Shown here in pieces: positions 42,607 to 50,466 of a stretch of 64,000 nt of DNA. The position numbers and the translations under genes are program-made. This DNA is from Sediminibacterium roseum (lineage in GTDB: Bacteria > Bacteroidota > Bacteroidia > Chitinophagales > Chitinophagaceae). How positions within the stretch are numbered: position 1 is the first letter of the stretch; every line of letters starts with the position of its first letter. The stretch is from assembly GCF_009939005.1 (NCBI RefSeq), contig NZ_JAACJS010000002.1, forward strand, positions 340,646 to 404,645. Reading direction: 5' to 3'. The notes below the pieces were generated by a model that saw only the letters and a list, made by a program, of their open reading frames with translations, was not told where the DNA came from and made no database searches.

Positions 42607-45576
42607 TTATTTTATGATCGCCTGGTAGATCGCATCCTGGATATTGCCCCTTACGCTCAACTGGCTCAATTTATTGTTGTTCCGGGTTGGTGTTACGCGG
42701 TTGGAGAGGAAGATATAGACAAGGTCCGATTTCGGATCCACCCAAACACAGGTGCCTGTAAACCCGGTATGGCCAAAGGTTGCGGGCGAAACATATTTTG
42801 AAGGATAAGGGTCCTTGCGTGTTTCATTGTCTTTCTCAGGTTTGTCGAAACCGAGCCCGCGCCGGCTGATGCTACTGCTGTAGGCAGTGAATTTGTCCAC
42901 GGTAGATTTTTTGAAGAACCGCTGCCCGTTCAGTTCGCCGCCATTGAGCAGCATCTGGTAAAGCTGCGCAAGATCGTAGGCGTTGCTGAACAATCCTGCA
43001 TGACCTGCAACGCCGCCAAACATGGCCGAGCCTTCATCGTGCACATCGCCGCGCATCATTTGCTGGCGGAAATGTTTCTCTTCTTCTGTTGGAACGATGA
43101 GGTCTACCGGCATCAGCTCCCTCGGGCGGAACGTTGTGGTTGTCATGTGCAGCGGCTCGTAAAAGGTCTGGCGCGCATACTCATTCAGGGGTTTGCCGCT
43201 TACGGCTTCAACGATCTTGCCCAGGAAAATAAAATCATTGTCGCTGTATACGTACTTATCAGGCGCACCGAGTTTGCTTTTCAGGATGCGTGAATACAAG
43301 GTATCCTGCCAGTCGCTGCGCAGGTAAAGCCCTTCTGCCACGCGGGTCTGGTGCTGCGCGTCTTTGATGGTTGAAAAATATTGCGGCAATGGTTTTCCGG
43401 TAGCCGTATCGATCGTTTCCCTGTAAAAAGGAATGAACGGGTTGAGCCCCGCCTGGTGCAGCAGGATATCGGAAAGTTTCAATGGCGCCTTGTCTGTGCC
43501 GCGTACCCATGGGAGGTAATCGCCGAGTGTTTTATCAAGATCCACTTTTTCTTCATCGTACAATTTCATGATGGAAACATTGGTGGCCGATATTTTGGTT
43601 ACCGATGCGAGATCAAAAACCATGTCGGTTGTCATGGGTTCTTTCTTGTCAAAATTGGTATACCCAAATGCCTGGTGGTAGGCGATCTTTCCATGGCGCG
43701 CAACCAGCACAACCATTCCCGGCGCGGCGCCTTTTTCAACCGCATCCCTTGCAATGTCGCTGATCTTGCCGAGTGCCGCGGTGCTGAGGCCTACAGACTC
43801 CGGCGTTGCCGGTGGAAAATAGCTGTTGTAAACAATTCCATCCCCAAATTTCATGTTGTCGGTTACCGTAACGGGGAGTTTTCCTTTTGGCTCTATGGTT
43901 CCTGCCAGGAGGTCCGTTGCTGCGGATTGAACCACTTCATCGTCTTCGTAACAGGCAACGAGGTTGGCAGCGGCCGGGAAATTCTTTAACGCGTATGGGT
44001 TTCCAAAAACAAGTGTGATGGTTTTGCCGCTCTGCAGCCCGTTCACCAGGGAAACAGATGCGGCGCTCAATCCAAAATTATTGGCGGGTCTGCGGCTGAA
44101 ATTGTGCAGGCCAACGATCACCACGTCGTAATTTTTTTGCTGGATGGTGTTGATCAGCTGCGTCGCGCTTTCATTGTCGCTTTTTTCGATGATGGTTGAT
44201 GGGTTTTTATCGTCCATCAATTGTTTACCCAGTTCGGTTTTGCTGCCGAACAGGTACACATCGGCGTTGTATTCTGCTTTAAGCCTTGCGGTGATCCTGT
44301 TCTCCGCAGGCGCGCCGATACATACATACGCGATCCTTTTTCCCTTCGTGAGCGGGAAGATGGTTTCGTTTTGTTTGCGTACCAGGGTAAGTGCATTTGC
44401 ACTGAGCAGGTTTTTGATCCGCGCCGTATGGGCATTGAGGTCGTTAACGATGTTGTCGGTGGGGATCTCTTTTACTTCATTCAAACCCAGGTGGTATTTT
44501 GCCAGCAATACTTTTTTCACTTTGGCATTGATATCGTCCCATGTTAATTTTCCGTCTTTGATCGCTTCTTTGATCTTGGCGATGCTGCCGGGGATATCAC
44601 CGGGTAAGCACAACATATCATTGCCCGCGATCAGCGACATCACCGATGCATCGCCTTTCGGAAAAAATTTTGCCACGCCCTGCATTTCCAATGCATCTGT
44701 AAACGAAATGCCCTGGAAACCGAGATCGTTTCTCAGTACGCCTGTAACATTTTTTGCAGAAAGCGAACTGGGTAAATTGGTGGTGGTATCAATTGCCGGG
44801 ATCGACAAGTGTGCGGTCATGATGCTTCCTACGCCCGCATCGATCAGTTGTTTGAATGGATACAACTCGAGGTTGTCGAGCTCTGCGCGTGATTTGTTGA
44901 TGATGGGAAGATCGTGGTGAGAGTCAACCGCCACGTCGCCGTGCCCCGGGAAGTGTTTGGCGGTTGCCATTACACCCACATCCTGCATGCCTCTCATGTA
45001 TTCAACGCCGTAAAGCGCCACTTTGTATTTGTCTTCACCAAAGCTCCTGTCGTTGATAACGGGGTTCATCGGGTTGTTGTTCACATCAACATCAGGTGCA
45101 TAGTTTACCTGTATGCCCAGTCGCCTGCATTGTTCGCCAACGGCGCGGCCGAATTCGTAAATGAGTTTGGCGTCTTGTGTTGCGCCCATCATGAGTTGTC
45201 TTGGAAAACTGATCACGCTGTCGAGGCGCATTCCCAATCCCCATTCGCCATCAATAGAGATCATCAGCGGTGTTTTGGCGATGGATTGATAGAGGTTGGT
45301 GAGATTGGCCTGCCGCACGGGCCCGCCCTGGAAAAAGCAAAGGCCGCCCACGTTGTATTTTTTGATCAGGTCTACCACTTCTGCGATGTGCTCGGGCCCG
45401 AAGTTGCTGTGTGCACGGATGATCATGAGCTGTGCGATGCGTTCGTCTTTGCTCAGTTTCCTGAACTTCTTTTTAACCCAGCGTTCGGCCGCCGGTGTTT
45501 TCTCGTAAAATTTCTGGGCAGTAGCGGCGAAGCAAAAGAGCACCGCTGCGAGGAGGGACAATATTATTCTTTTCAT
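42607..45576 (-). CDS. Secreted GH3 beta-N-acetylhexosaminidase / serine hydrolase fusion
   Basis: The ATG at 45576 gives 989 aa and a signal peptide (ending FAATAQ). Residues about 40-370 are a GH3 N-terminal domain of NagZ type: KHFPGHGDVAVDSHHDLP contains the Asp-His pair specific to NagZ, and FTDALEMQGV holds the nucleophile Asp. About 400-570 is a GH3 C-terminal-like domain. About 600-985 is a beta-lactamase-related serine hydrolase with S658-V-T-K661, YSDND and HTGFTG. A glycosidase and an esterase/peptidase or transpeptidase-like unit in one exported chain suggests muropeptide or chitin-fragment processing. Activity on a specific bond is inferred. Confidence 0.9.
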   Translation of the reverse strand: MKRIILSLLAAVLFCFAATAQKFYEKTPAAERWVKKKFRKLSKDERIAQLMIIRAHSNFGPEHIAEVVDLIKKYNVGGLCFFQGGPVRQANLTNLYQSIAKTPLMISIDGEWGLGMRLDSVISFPRQLMMGATQDAKLIYEFGRAVGEQCRRLGIQVNYAPDVDVNNNPMNPVINDRSFGEDKYKVALYGVEYMRGMQDVGVMATAKHFPGHGDVAVDSHHDLPIINKSRAELDNLELYPFKQLIDAGVGSIMTAHLSIPAIDTTTNLPSSLSAKNVTGVLRNDLGFQGISFTDALEMQGVAKFFPKGDASVMSLIAGNDMLCLPGDIPGSIAKIKEAIKDGKLTWDDINAKVKKVLLAKYHLGLNEVKEIPTDNIVNDLNAHTARIKNLLSANALTLVRKQNETIFPLTKGKRIAYVCIGAPAENRITARLKAEYNADVYLFGSKTELGKQLMDDKNPSTIIEKSDNESATQLINTIQQKNYDVVIVGLHNFSRRPANNFGLSAASVSLVNGLQSGKTITLVFGNPYALKNFPAAANLVACYEDDEVVQSAATDLLAGTIEPKGKLPVTVTDNMKFGDGIVYNSYFPPATPESVGLSTAALGKISDIARDAVEKGAAPGMVVLVARHGKIAYHQAFGYTNFDKKEPMTTDMVFDLASVTKISATNVSIMKLYDEEKVDLDKTLGDYLPWVRGTDKAPLKLSDILLHQAGLNPFIPFYRETIDTATGKPLPQYFSTIKDAQHQTRVAEGLYLRSDWQDTLYSRILKSKLGAPDKYVYSDNDFIFLGKIVEAVSGKPLNEYARQTFYEPLHMTTTTFRPRELMPVDLIVPTEEEKHFRQQMMRGDVHDEGSAMFGGVAGHAGLFSNAYDLAQLYQMLLNGGELNGQRFFKKSTVDKFTAYSSSISRRGLGFDKPEKDNETRKDPYPSKYVSPATFGHTGFTGTCVWVDPKSDLVYIFLSNRVTPTRNNNKLSQLSVRGNIQDAIYQAIIK

Positions 45577-45670
45577 AGACTGGCTTGAGATAGCACAAGT
45601 TAGGAATTCGTTGCGTGTTTTTGCCTTGTACGTTAAAATTCTTGCAAAAAACCGCAACTGGACTGGCAAC

Positions 45671-45695
45671 AAAAAACCCCCGCGGTGGCGGGGGT
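45671..45695 (-). terminator. Terminator after the DUF5606 gene
   Basis: A GC-rich 8-bp stem (45676-45683 with 45688-45695), 4-nt loop and T-run on the minus strand. Confidence 0.92.
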
Positions 45696-45717
45696 CTATA
45701 AAAATCTGATTGAAAGG

Positions 45718-46134
45718 CTAGGCTTCTTCTTCAACGTCTTCTTCCGGTTCTTCACTGAGTTTTGGTTCGATGTTGTTGGCTTTGAGCACTGCGTACCATT
45801 TCACCATTTTCTTCATATCGCTCGCGTACACGCGTGAGAAATCCATATCCGGGTATACTTTCTGGAAATAGGCTTTTACTGCTGCGGCATCTTTTTCAGA
45901 AGGCAGCGCCTCGTTGCTTGCGCCCATTGCCTGGAACACTTCTACCAGGTTCACATTATCGCGAACGGTATATACTTCAATGCTCTCGAGGTGTGAGAAG
46001 TTGTGGATGCGGCTGCTCACGAATTTGGTCGATTGGTCGTCGAGCGATTTTACAATGGCCCCGTCGGTTTTGCTTCCTACCAATTCAAACAAGCCATTGA
46101 GGCCGGTGATCGATATCAATTTACTGTACTCCAT
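45718..46134 (-). CDS. DUF5606 domain protein
   Basis: The 138-aa cytoplasmic protein has the DUF5606 core found only in Bacteroidota: YSKLISITGLNGLFELVGSK, KTDGAIVKSLD and LESIEVYTVRDNVNLVEVF. The C-terminal part (about 75-138) is helical with an acidic tail (EEPEEDVEEEA). Function is unknown. A near -7 box (TTACTTTG on the minus strand) is about 20 bp upstream, and a strong terminator follows, so it is a single-gene unit. Confidence 0.85.
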   Translation of the reverse strand: MEYSKLISITGLNGLFELVGSKTDGAIVKSLDDQSTKFVSSRIHNFSHLESIEVYTVRDNVNLVEVFQAMGASNEALPSEKDAAAVKAYFQKVYPDMDFSRVYASDMKKMVKWYAVLKANNIEPKLSEEPEEDVEEEA

Positions 46135-46384
46135 AGTTACTTGTTAAGGCTGCAAAGTAAGGGGAAAATGAAGAAAATGTAAGGGAAGAATATCCCGGAA
46201 ACCCAGATTTAGGCTTTTTTCAACGGATGAACGCCGGAGTTTTTTTAAGTATGCAGCGTTTCTGAAACCTGTGAAGACTTGTGTGAATGATGTATTTTGA
46301 GGCAGATCCCCGGTTTGTTGTACAGCTCCCCTGGCAATACAATAAACAGTTGCCGGGATCAAACCATCATCCAAAACAAGACCC

Positions 46385-46840
46385 ATGCTAAGAAAACTAA
46401 CGCTTTTCGGCCTGTTATGCCTCGCTTCTTATTTTTCAAATGCGCAGGCGCCCGACAATTACAACGCTGAGCTCGCCAAAAAAACCGGGGCTGATGACAA
46501 CGGGATGAAACAGTATGTAATGGCTTTCCTGAAAAAGGGTACAACCCTTGTTTCCGATACCGCCAAAAGAAAAGAATTGCTGAGAGGGCATATGGCCAAC
46601 ATCACCCGTCTTGCCAACGAGGGAAAACTGGTAGTGGCCGGGCCGATGATGGACGATACCGGCCTGGAAGGCATTTTTGTTTTCAACGTAAAAACGATTG
46701 CAGAGGCCGAGGCGCTAAGCCAGACGGACCCTGCTGTTAAAGCCGGCATGTTTGCGATGGAACACCACCCATGGTATGCTACCGCCGCACTGATGGAAGT
46801 GGTGCGGATACACGGCACTTTGCAGAAGAAGAAGATGTGA
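46385..46840 (+). CDS. Secreted YciI-related domain protein
   Basis: The 151-aa protein has a signal peptide (about 1-20, YFSNAQ) and a YCII-related domain (about 43-140) with LLRGHMANITRLANEGKLVVAGPM and the conserved AEALSQTDPAVKAGMF helix. Most YciI proteins are cytoplasmic, so the signal peptide is notable. It is the first of three tandem genes (YciI, VOC, DinB). Enzyme activity is unknown. A hairpin (about 46329-46358) lies in its leader. Confidence 0.82.
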   Translation: MLRKLTLFGLLCLASYFSNAQAPDNYNAELAKKTGADDNGMKQYVMAFLKKGTTLVSDTAKRKELLRGHMANITRLANEGKLVVAGPMMDDTGLEGIFVFNVKTIAEAEALSQTDPAVKAGMFAMEHHPWYATAALMEVVRIHGTLQKKKM

Positions 46841-46903
46841 GGGAGCGCAACCATCAACGGAGAACCTTATTGAAACCTTATTCATAAAACCAAATTTCAT
46901 ACC

Positions 46904-47287
46904 ATGCAAAACGCGATCAGCTGGTTCGAGATACCTTCGGTGGATCTTGAACGCGCACAGAAATTTTACGAAACTATTTTTGGTGTTACCCTTATCCCGA
47001 TGGATATGCCAGATATCAAGATGCGCATGTTCCCGTTGGAAAACAGGATGGGCGTTGGGGGCGCCATTGTTCACAGCGATGGTTTTCACAAACCGTCTGC
47101 AACAGACGGGCCGTTGATCTACCTCAACGGAAATCCTGATCTTCAGCAAGTGCTTGGTAAAGTAGAGGCCGCCGGTGGAAAGGTGATCGTTCCAAAAACC
47201 GAGATCTCGCCTGAATATGGGCACATGGGCGTATTCATCGATACAGAAGGCAACCGCATTGGTTTACACTCCGTACCACAATCCTAA
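46904..47287 (+). CDS. VOC (glyoxalase/bleomycin resistance) family protein
   Basis: The 127-aa protein has two beta-alpha-beta-beta-beta modules: ISWFEIPSVDLERAQKFYETIFG at the start and VIVPKTEISPEYGHMGVFIDTEGNRIGLHS at the end. These are typical of VOC proteins, and the metal residues could be the last His/Glu. No signal peptide is present, unlike its two neighbours. The reaction is unknown; a role with YciI and DinB proteins is suggested by tight clustering (18 bp to the DinB gene). Confidence 0.88.
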   Translation: MQNAISWFEIPSVDLERAQKFYETIFGVTLIPMDMPDIKMRMFPLENRMGVGGAIVHSDGFHKPSATDGPLIYLNGNPDLQQVLGKVEAAGGKVIVPKTEISPEYGHMGVFIDTEGNRIGLHSVPQS

Positions 47288-47305
47288 AAATAAACAACAA
47301 CTACT

Positions 47306-47845
47306 ATGAGAAAATTATTGTTATTGGCCTGCCTGCTTTCCGTTTCCCTGGTTAAGGTGCACGCGCAGGTGTCGGGCGAAATGGTTAAAGAAATCCTCGT
47401 AAAAGACTGGGAGCGTGCGAAGGCATACACCAACGAGTATCTTAATTCGATGCCTGCCGATAAGTACGGCGCTTATGCGGTTGACAGCATCAAACGCAGT
47501 TTTGCGCAGCAGATGCTGCACCTTGCTGCAGGCACTTTTGGCCTGAGCGCAAGCGGAACGGGTGAAGCAAGAAAATACGTAGGCTTCAACATGGAACAAT
47601 CGAAAGGTGCACAGTCGAAAGACTCTGTTGTATACTATGTGAACGAAGCATACGATTTCACCATCAGCGGCATCAAAAACATGGATGCAGCCAAACTCAG
47701 CGAACACGTGAAACGCGGAAACCTTGATGAGACAAGGCTTTCGTGGCTCATGAAATCGTTCGAGCACCAAACGCACCACCGCGGGCAATGCACCATCTAT
47801 ATCAGGCTGCAGGGCATAAGGCCGCCGAATGAGAAATTGTTTTAG
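47306..47845 (+). CDS. Secreted DinB-family protein
   Basis: The 179-aa protein has a signal peptide (about 1-20, VKVHAQ) and a four-helix DinB/YfiT-like domain. The C-terminal metal motif is HQTHHRGQ (about 154-161), with an HL residue in the second helix as the probable third ligand. DinB-like proteins are often thiol-dependent metalloenzymes in the cytoplasm; export is less common. It ends the YciI-VOC-DinB cluster and has a strong terminator-like hairpin downstream. Confidence 0.85.
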   Translation: MRKLLLLACLLSVSLVKVHAQVSGEMVKEILVKDWERAKAYTNEYLNSMPADKYGAYAVDSIKRSFAQQMLHLAAGTFGLSASGTGEARKYVGFNMEQSKGAQSKDSVVYYVNEAYDFTISGIKNMDAAKLSEHVKRGNLDETRLSWLMKSFEHQTHHRGQCTIYIRLQGIRPPNEKLF

Positions 47846-47853
47846 TTGAGCGA

Positions 47854-47897
47854 TAACCGGCCGTTATTGCTTCGTTCCCTGCAACGACGGCCGGTTA
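47854..47897. terminator. Bidirectional terminator between convergent dinB-like and dsbA-like genes
   Basis: A perfect 11-bp stem (47854-47864 with 47887-47897) has an inner 4-bp stem in its loop. Its right arm overlaps the stop codon of the DsbA-family gene. Confidence 0.75.
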
Positions 47898-48536
47898 CAA
47901 TTCACCCAAAGTCGCATCCAGTCTTTCCTTCAGTGTTTCGTAGTCGGTATATCCCCTCGCGAGCAGGGTAAATTTTGTTTCGGATGTCTGGATCAATACA
48001 CAAGGATACCCGGTAACCTGAAGTTGTTTGCAGAGCTGGAACTCGTAATACGCCTGCTCTTTGTATTCTTCTGATCCGAGTTTGGTGTAGAATACTTCGG
48101 GTTGTATGCTGTATTTTTCGAGAAGGTGTTTGTAGGCTTCGTCGTCGGTAAGGTCCCTACCTTCAAAATGCAATGCATATTGGAGATCGGAAGCAAATTC
48201 TACCTGCCTGCCCGGGTAATATTCTTTAAAGATACACAACGCGATCGCCGGTTTCTCTGAATGCGGGTACCAGTCGCTGAGGTCCGGGTTGTTGATGTGC
48301 CACAAATAATCCGCCCCGAACTTGATACCGGTATATTCTTCAACGGTTGTATAGGCTTTCTGAATAAATCCCGCCGTGGCCGCGATGGGAACCGGTTTCT
48401 CGGGCAGGATCATCCCACCTGAAAGCACTTCTACCTGGAGGGCAGGATAATTTTCAACGATCTTCTTCATCACCGGGCTAAACCCGTAACACCAGCCGCA
48501 ATAGGCGTCGTAACAATAATACAAAGTGGGTTGCAT
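47895..48536 (-). CDS. DsbA-family (FrnE-like) thioredoxin-fold protein
   Basis: The 213-aa protein starts in the first beta strand (PTLYYCYDAYCGWCYGF) with the redox motif C13-G-W-C16, then a helical insert and the cis-Pro loop GYPCVLIQ (about 178-185). No signal peptide is present, so it is a cytoplasmic DsbA/FrnE-like oxidoreductase, perhaps acting on electrophiles or persulfides. The start cannot be moved, and the exact -7 box TAACTTTG ends only 4 bp before the ATG, so the mRNA is probably leaderless. Confidence 0.88.
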   Translation of the reverse strand: MQPTLYYCYDAYCGWCYGFSPVMKKIVENYPALQVEVLSGGMILPEKPVPIAATAGFIQKAYTTVEEYTGIKFGADYLWHINNPDLSDWYPHSEKPAIALCIFKEYYPGRQVEFASDLQYALHFEGRDLTDDEAYKHLLEKYSIQPEVFYTKLGSEEYKEQAYYEFQLCKQLQVTGYPCVLIQTSETKFTLLARGYTDYETLKERLDATLGEL

Positions 48537-48540
48537 GGTG

Positions 48541-48548
48541 CAAAGTTA
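48541..48548 (-). promoter_or_regulatory. -7 promoter box (TAACTTTG) abutting the dsbA-like start
   Basis: An exact TAnnTTTG match on the minus strand is separated from the ATG by CACC only, which predicts transcription starting at or next to the ATG. Confidence 0.6.
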
Positions 48549-48620
48549 CTGTTAAGTACCAAATACAAAGTACATGAATCCTTGTGGGCCGGTTGCTGAT
48601 CCCTGTTCCTTTAATATCTA

Positions 48621-48628
48621 TATCTTTG
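48621..48628 (+). promoter_or_regulatory. -7 promoter box (TATCTTTG) for the DegT gene
   Basis: An exact TAnnTTTG match 47 bp before the ATG, with a TTG at 48593-48595 further upstream. Confidence 0.6.
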
Positions 48629-48675
48629 CCCTTACAAACCTTATCAAAAAACGCTCAACTCCTAACTTAATTACC

Positions 48676-49893
48676 ATGCCCGGCTTTGAATTATTTGGCG
48701 AAGAAGAAAGAAAAGAAGTGAATGATGTGATGGAAACCGGTATTCTCATGCGGTACGGTTTTGATGGCCCGCGCAAAGGGCATTGGAAAGCGAAGGAACT
48801 CGAGGAGGCCATCAACAAAACATTCGGAAGCAGGTATGCGCAGCTTACATCGAGCGGCACCGCTGCTTTAACAACGGCCATGGCCGCACTGGGTATTGGT
48901 TTTGGCGATGAGATCATCATGCCCGCCTTCACTTTTGTGGCAAGCTTCGAAGCGGTGATGAGCGTAGGGGCCGTTCCTGTGCTGGTAGACATAGATGAAA
49001 CGCTTACCCTCGACCCCGCAGCCGTTCGCGCGGCCATCACACCCAAAACAAAATGCGTAATGCCGGTGCACATGTGCGGCAGCATGGCCAACCTGGATGC
49101 GCTGCAGGCAATATGCGACGAACACAACCTGATCTTACTCGAAGATGCGTGCCAGAGCATCGGTGCAACCTACAAAGGCAAATCGCTCGGTACGATCGGT
49201 GCAGCGGGAACCTTTTCCTTTGATTTCGTAAAAACGATCACCTGCGCAGAGGGCGGTGTTGTGATGACGAACAGCGAAGATGTTTACACCAAATGCGATG
49301 GCTACACCGATCACGGCCACGACCACAAGGGAGCCGATCGCGGTGCGGATCTCCATCCTTTCCTCGGGTACAATTACCGCATCAGCGAATTGCATGCGGC
49401 CGTGGGCCTTGCGCAGATCAGGAAGCTGGATACCTTTCTCACCCTGCAGAAAAAAAATTACAGGGCGCTCCGTTCTTACCTCGAACAGGTGCCCGAAATT
49501 ACTTTCCGAAAAGTGCCCGAAGGTGGTGAGGATAGCTGCAGCTTCATCAGCTGGTTCCTTCCAACGGAGGAGATCACAAAAGACGTGGTGGCAGAATTAA
49601 AGGAGCAGGGCATTTTAGCAGGTAATTTTTATTGGTTCGTGAACAACTGGCATTACGTACGCAAATGGGATCACCTGAAAGATGCCAAGGCCTTACACAA
49701 CCTCAGCAGCAAACAACGCAATGCACTTCAAAAGATAAAAGAAGCCAAATTTGAGGCAAGCGACGCCATCATGTGCCGCTGCATATCTACCGCCATCAGC
49801 CTGGTTTGGAGCGAAGACCAGATCAAGGAAAAAGGAGAAAAACTGGTAGCTGTTATAAAAAATGTGCTTGCGCGGCAAACGCAGAAAGCATAA
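48676..49893 (+). CDS. DegT/DnrJ/EryC1/StrS-family PLP aminotransferase
   Basis: The ATG at 48676 (405 aa, MPGFELFGEEERKEV) is chosen over an upstream open frame because of the promoter and family start. The protein has an SSGTAAL cofactor-binding segment (about 57-64), LLEDACQSIGA (about 154-164) and the PLP lysine Lys186 in FDFVKTITCAEGG. This family transfers amino groups to keto sugars or cyclitols. It is isolated here: no nucleotide-sugar or glycosyltransferase genes adjoin, so its substrate is unknown. Confidence 0.88.
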   Translation: MPGFELFGEEERKEVNDVMETGILMRYGFDGPRKGHWKAKELEEAINKTFGSRYAQLTSSGTAALTTAMAALGIGFGDEIIMPAFTFVASFEAVMSVGAVPVLVDIDETLTLDPAAVRAAITPKTKCVMPVHMCGSMANLDALQAICDEHNLILLEDACQSIGATYKGKSLGTIGAAGTFSFDFVKTITCAEGGVVMTNSEDVYTKCDGYTDHGHDHKGADRGADLHPFLGYNYRISELHAAVGLAQIRKLDTFLTLQKKNYRALRSYLEQVPEITFRKVPEGGEDSCSFISWFLPTEEITKDVVAELKEQGILAGNFYWFVNNWHYVRKWDHLKDAKALHNLSSKQRNALQKIKEAKFEASDAIMCRCISTAISLVWSEDQIKEKGEKLVAVIKNVLARQTQKA

Positions 49894-49962
49894 AACTGCG
49901 GTAGATTCCAGCTTTATGCCCGCCCGCTTGTTTGCGGGTTGCCTATCCGTACAATACCTGTC

Positions 49963-50274
49963 TTATCGATTTTTCGGGAGCAGTTTCGGCACCGGTTTAA
50001 GATCGCGGCCTTTTCCTTCAAGGGTGTTCACGTAATCAAGACTACCCAATCTAACCCGGAAAGGAATCTTTGTTAATTTTTCGATCTGTAATTCTTTCTT
50101 GCAGAAAAAGCTGAGATTGTCGCCGTAAAAATCCTGGTCAACCAGCCTTAAAGGTGTGTTTTTCAGGCTGTCGGCGCGTTTTGGAGAGAGCTGTAAATTG
50201 GAAACCACCGGCTGCGCAAACCCTGTAACGGCCGTTATTAGCAATAAATTCACAAACAAACAAATTGGTTTCAA
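49963..50274 (-). CDS. Small secreted hypothetical protein with probable TTG start
   Basis: No ATG is present in the frame. TTG at 50274 gives 103 aa with a clean signal peptide (KPICLFVNLLLITAVTGFAQ) and a basic mature region with FCKKELQIEK and RVRLGSLDYVNTLEGKG. This resembles short secreted proteins I recall from Chitinophagaceae, but I cannot name a domain. A TTG at 50319 is an alternative that would add a polar stretch before the signal peptide. It lies between the DegT gene and rpoN. Confidence 0.65.
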   Translation of the reverse strand: MKPICLFVNLLLITAVTGFAQPVVSNLQLSPKRADSLKNTPLRLVDQDFYGDNLSFFCKKELQIEKLTKIPFRVRLGSLDYVNTLEGKGRDLKPVPKLLPKNR

Positions 50275-50466
50275 TGTTGGGTTGCTTTCATTTGTGTGTA
50301 AATTTACAGCAAAAATCAAGCCGGGTATAAAGTACGATGGGCAAATTGACGGTAAGTGCCCGTTTTACCGGACCGGAATTAAATATGAAAAACCTGGAAA
50401 CGGAATAACGGTAAACACGGCTTGAAGGCCCTCTGCAAACTGCAGGTTCCCGCTCCAAATTGATAT

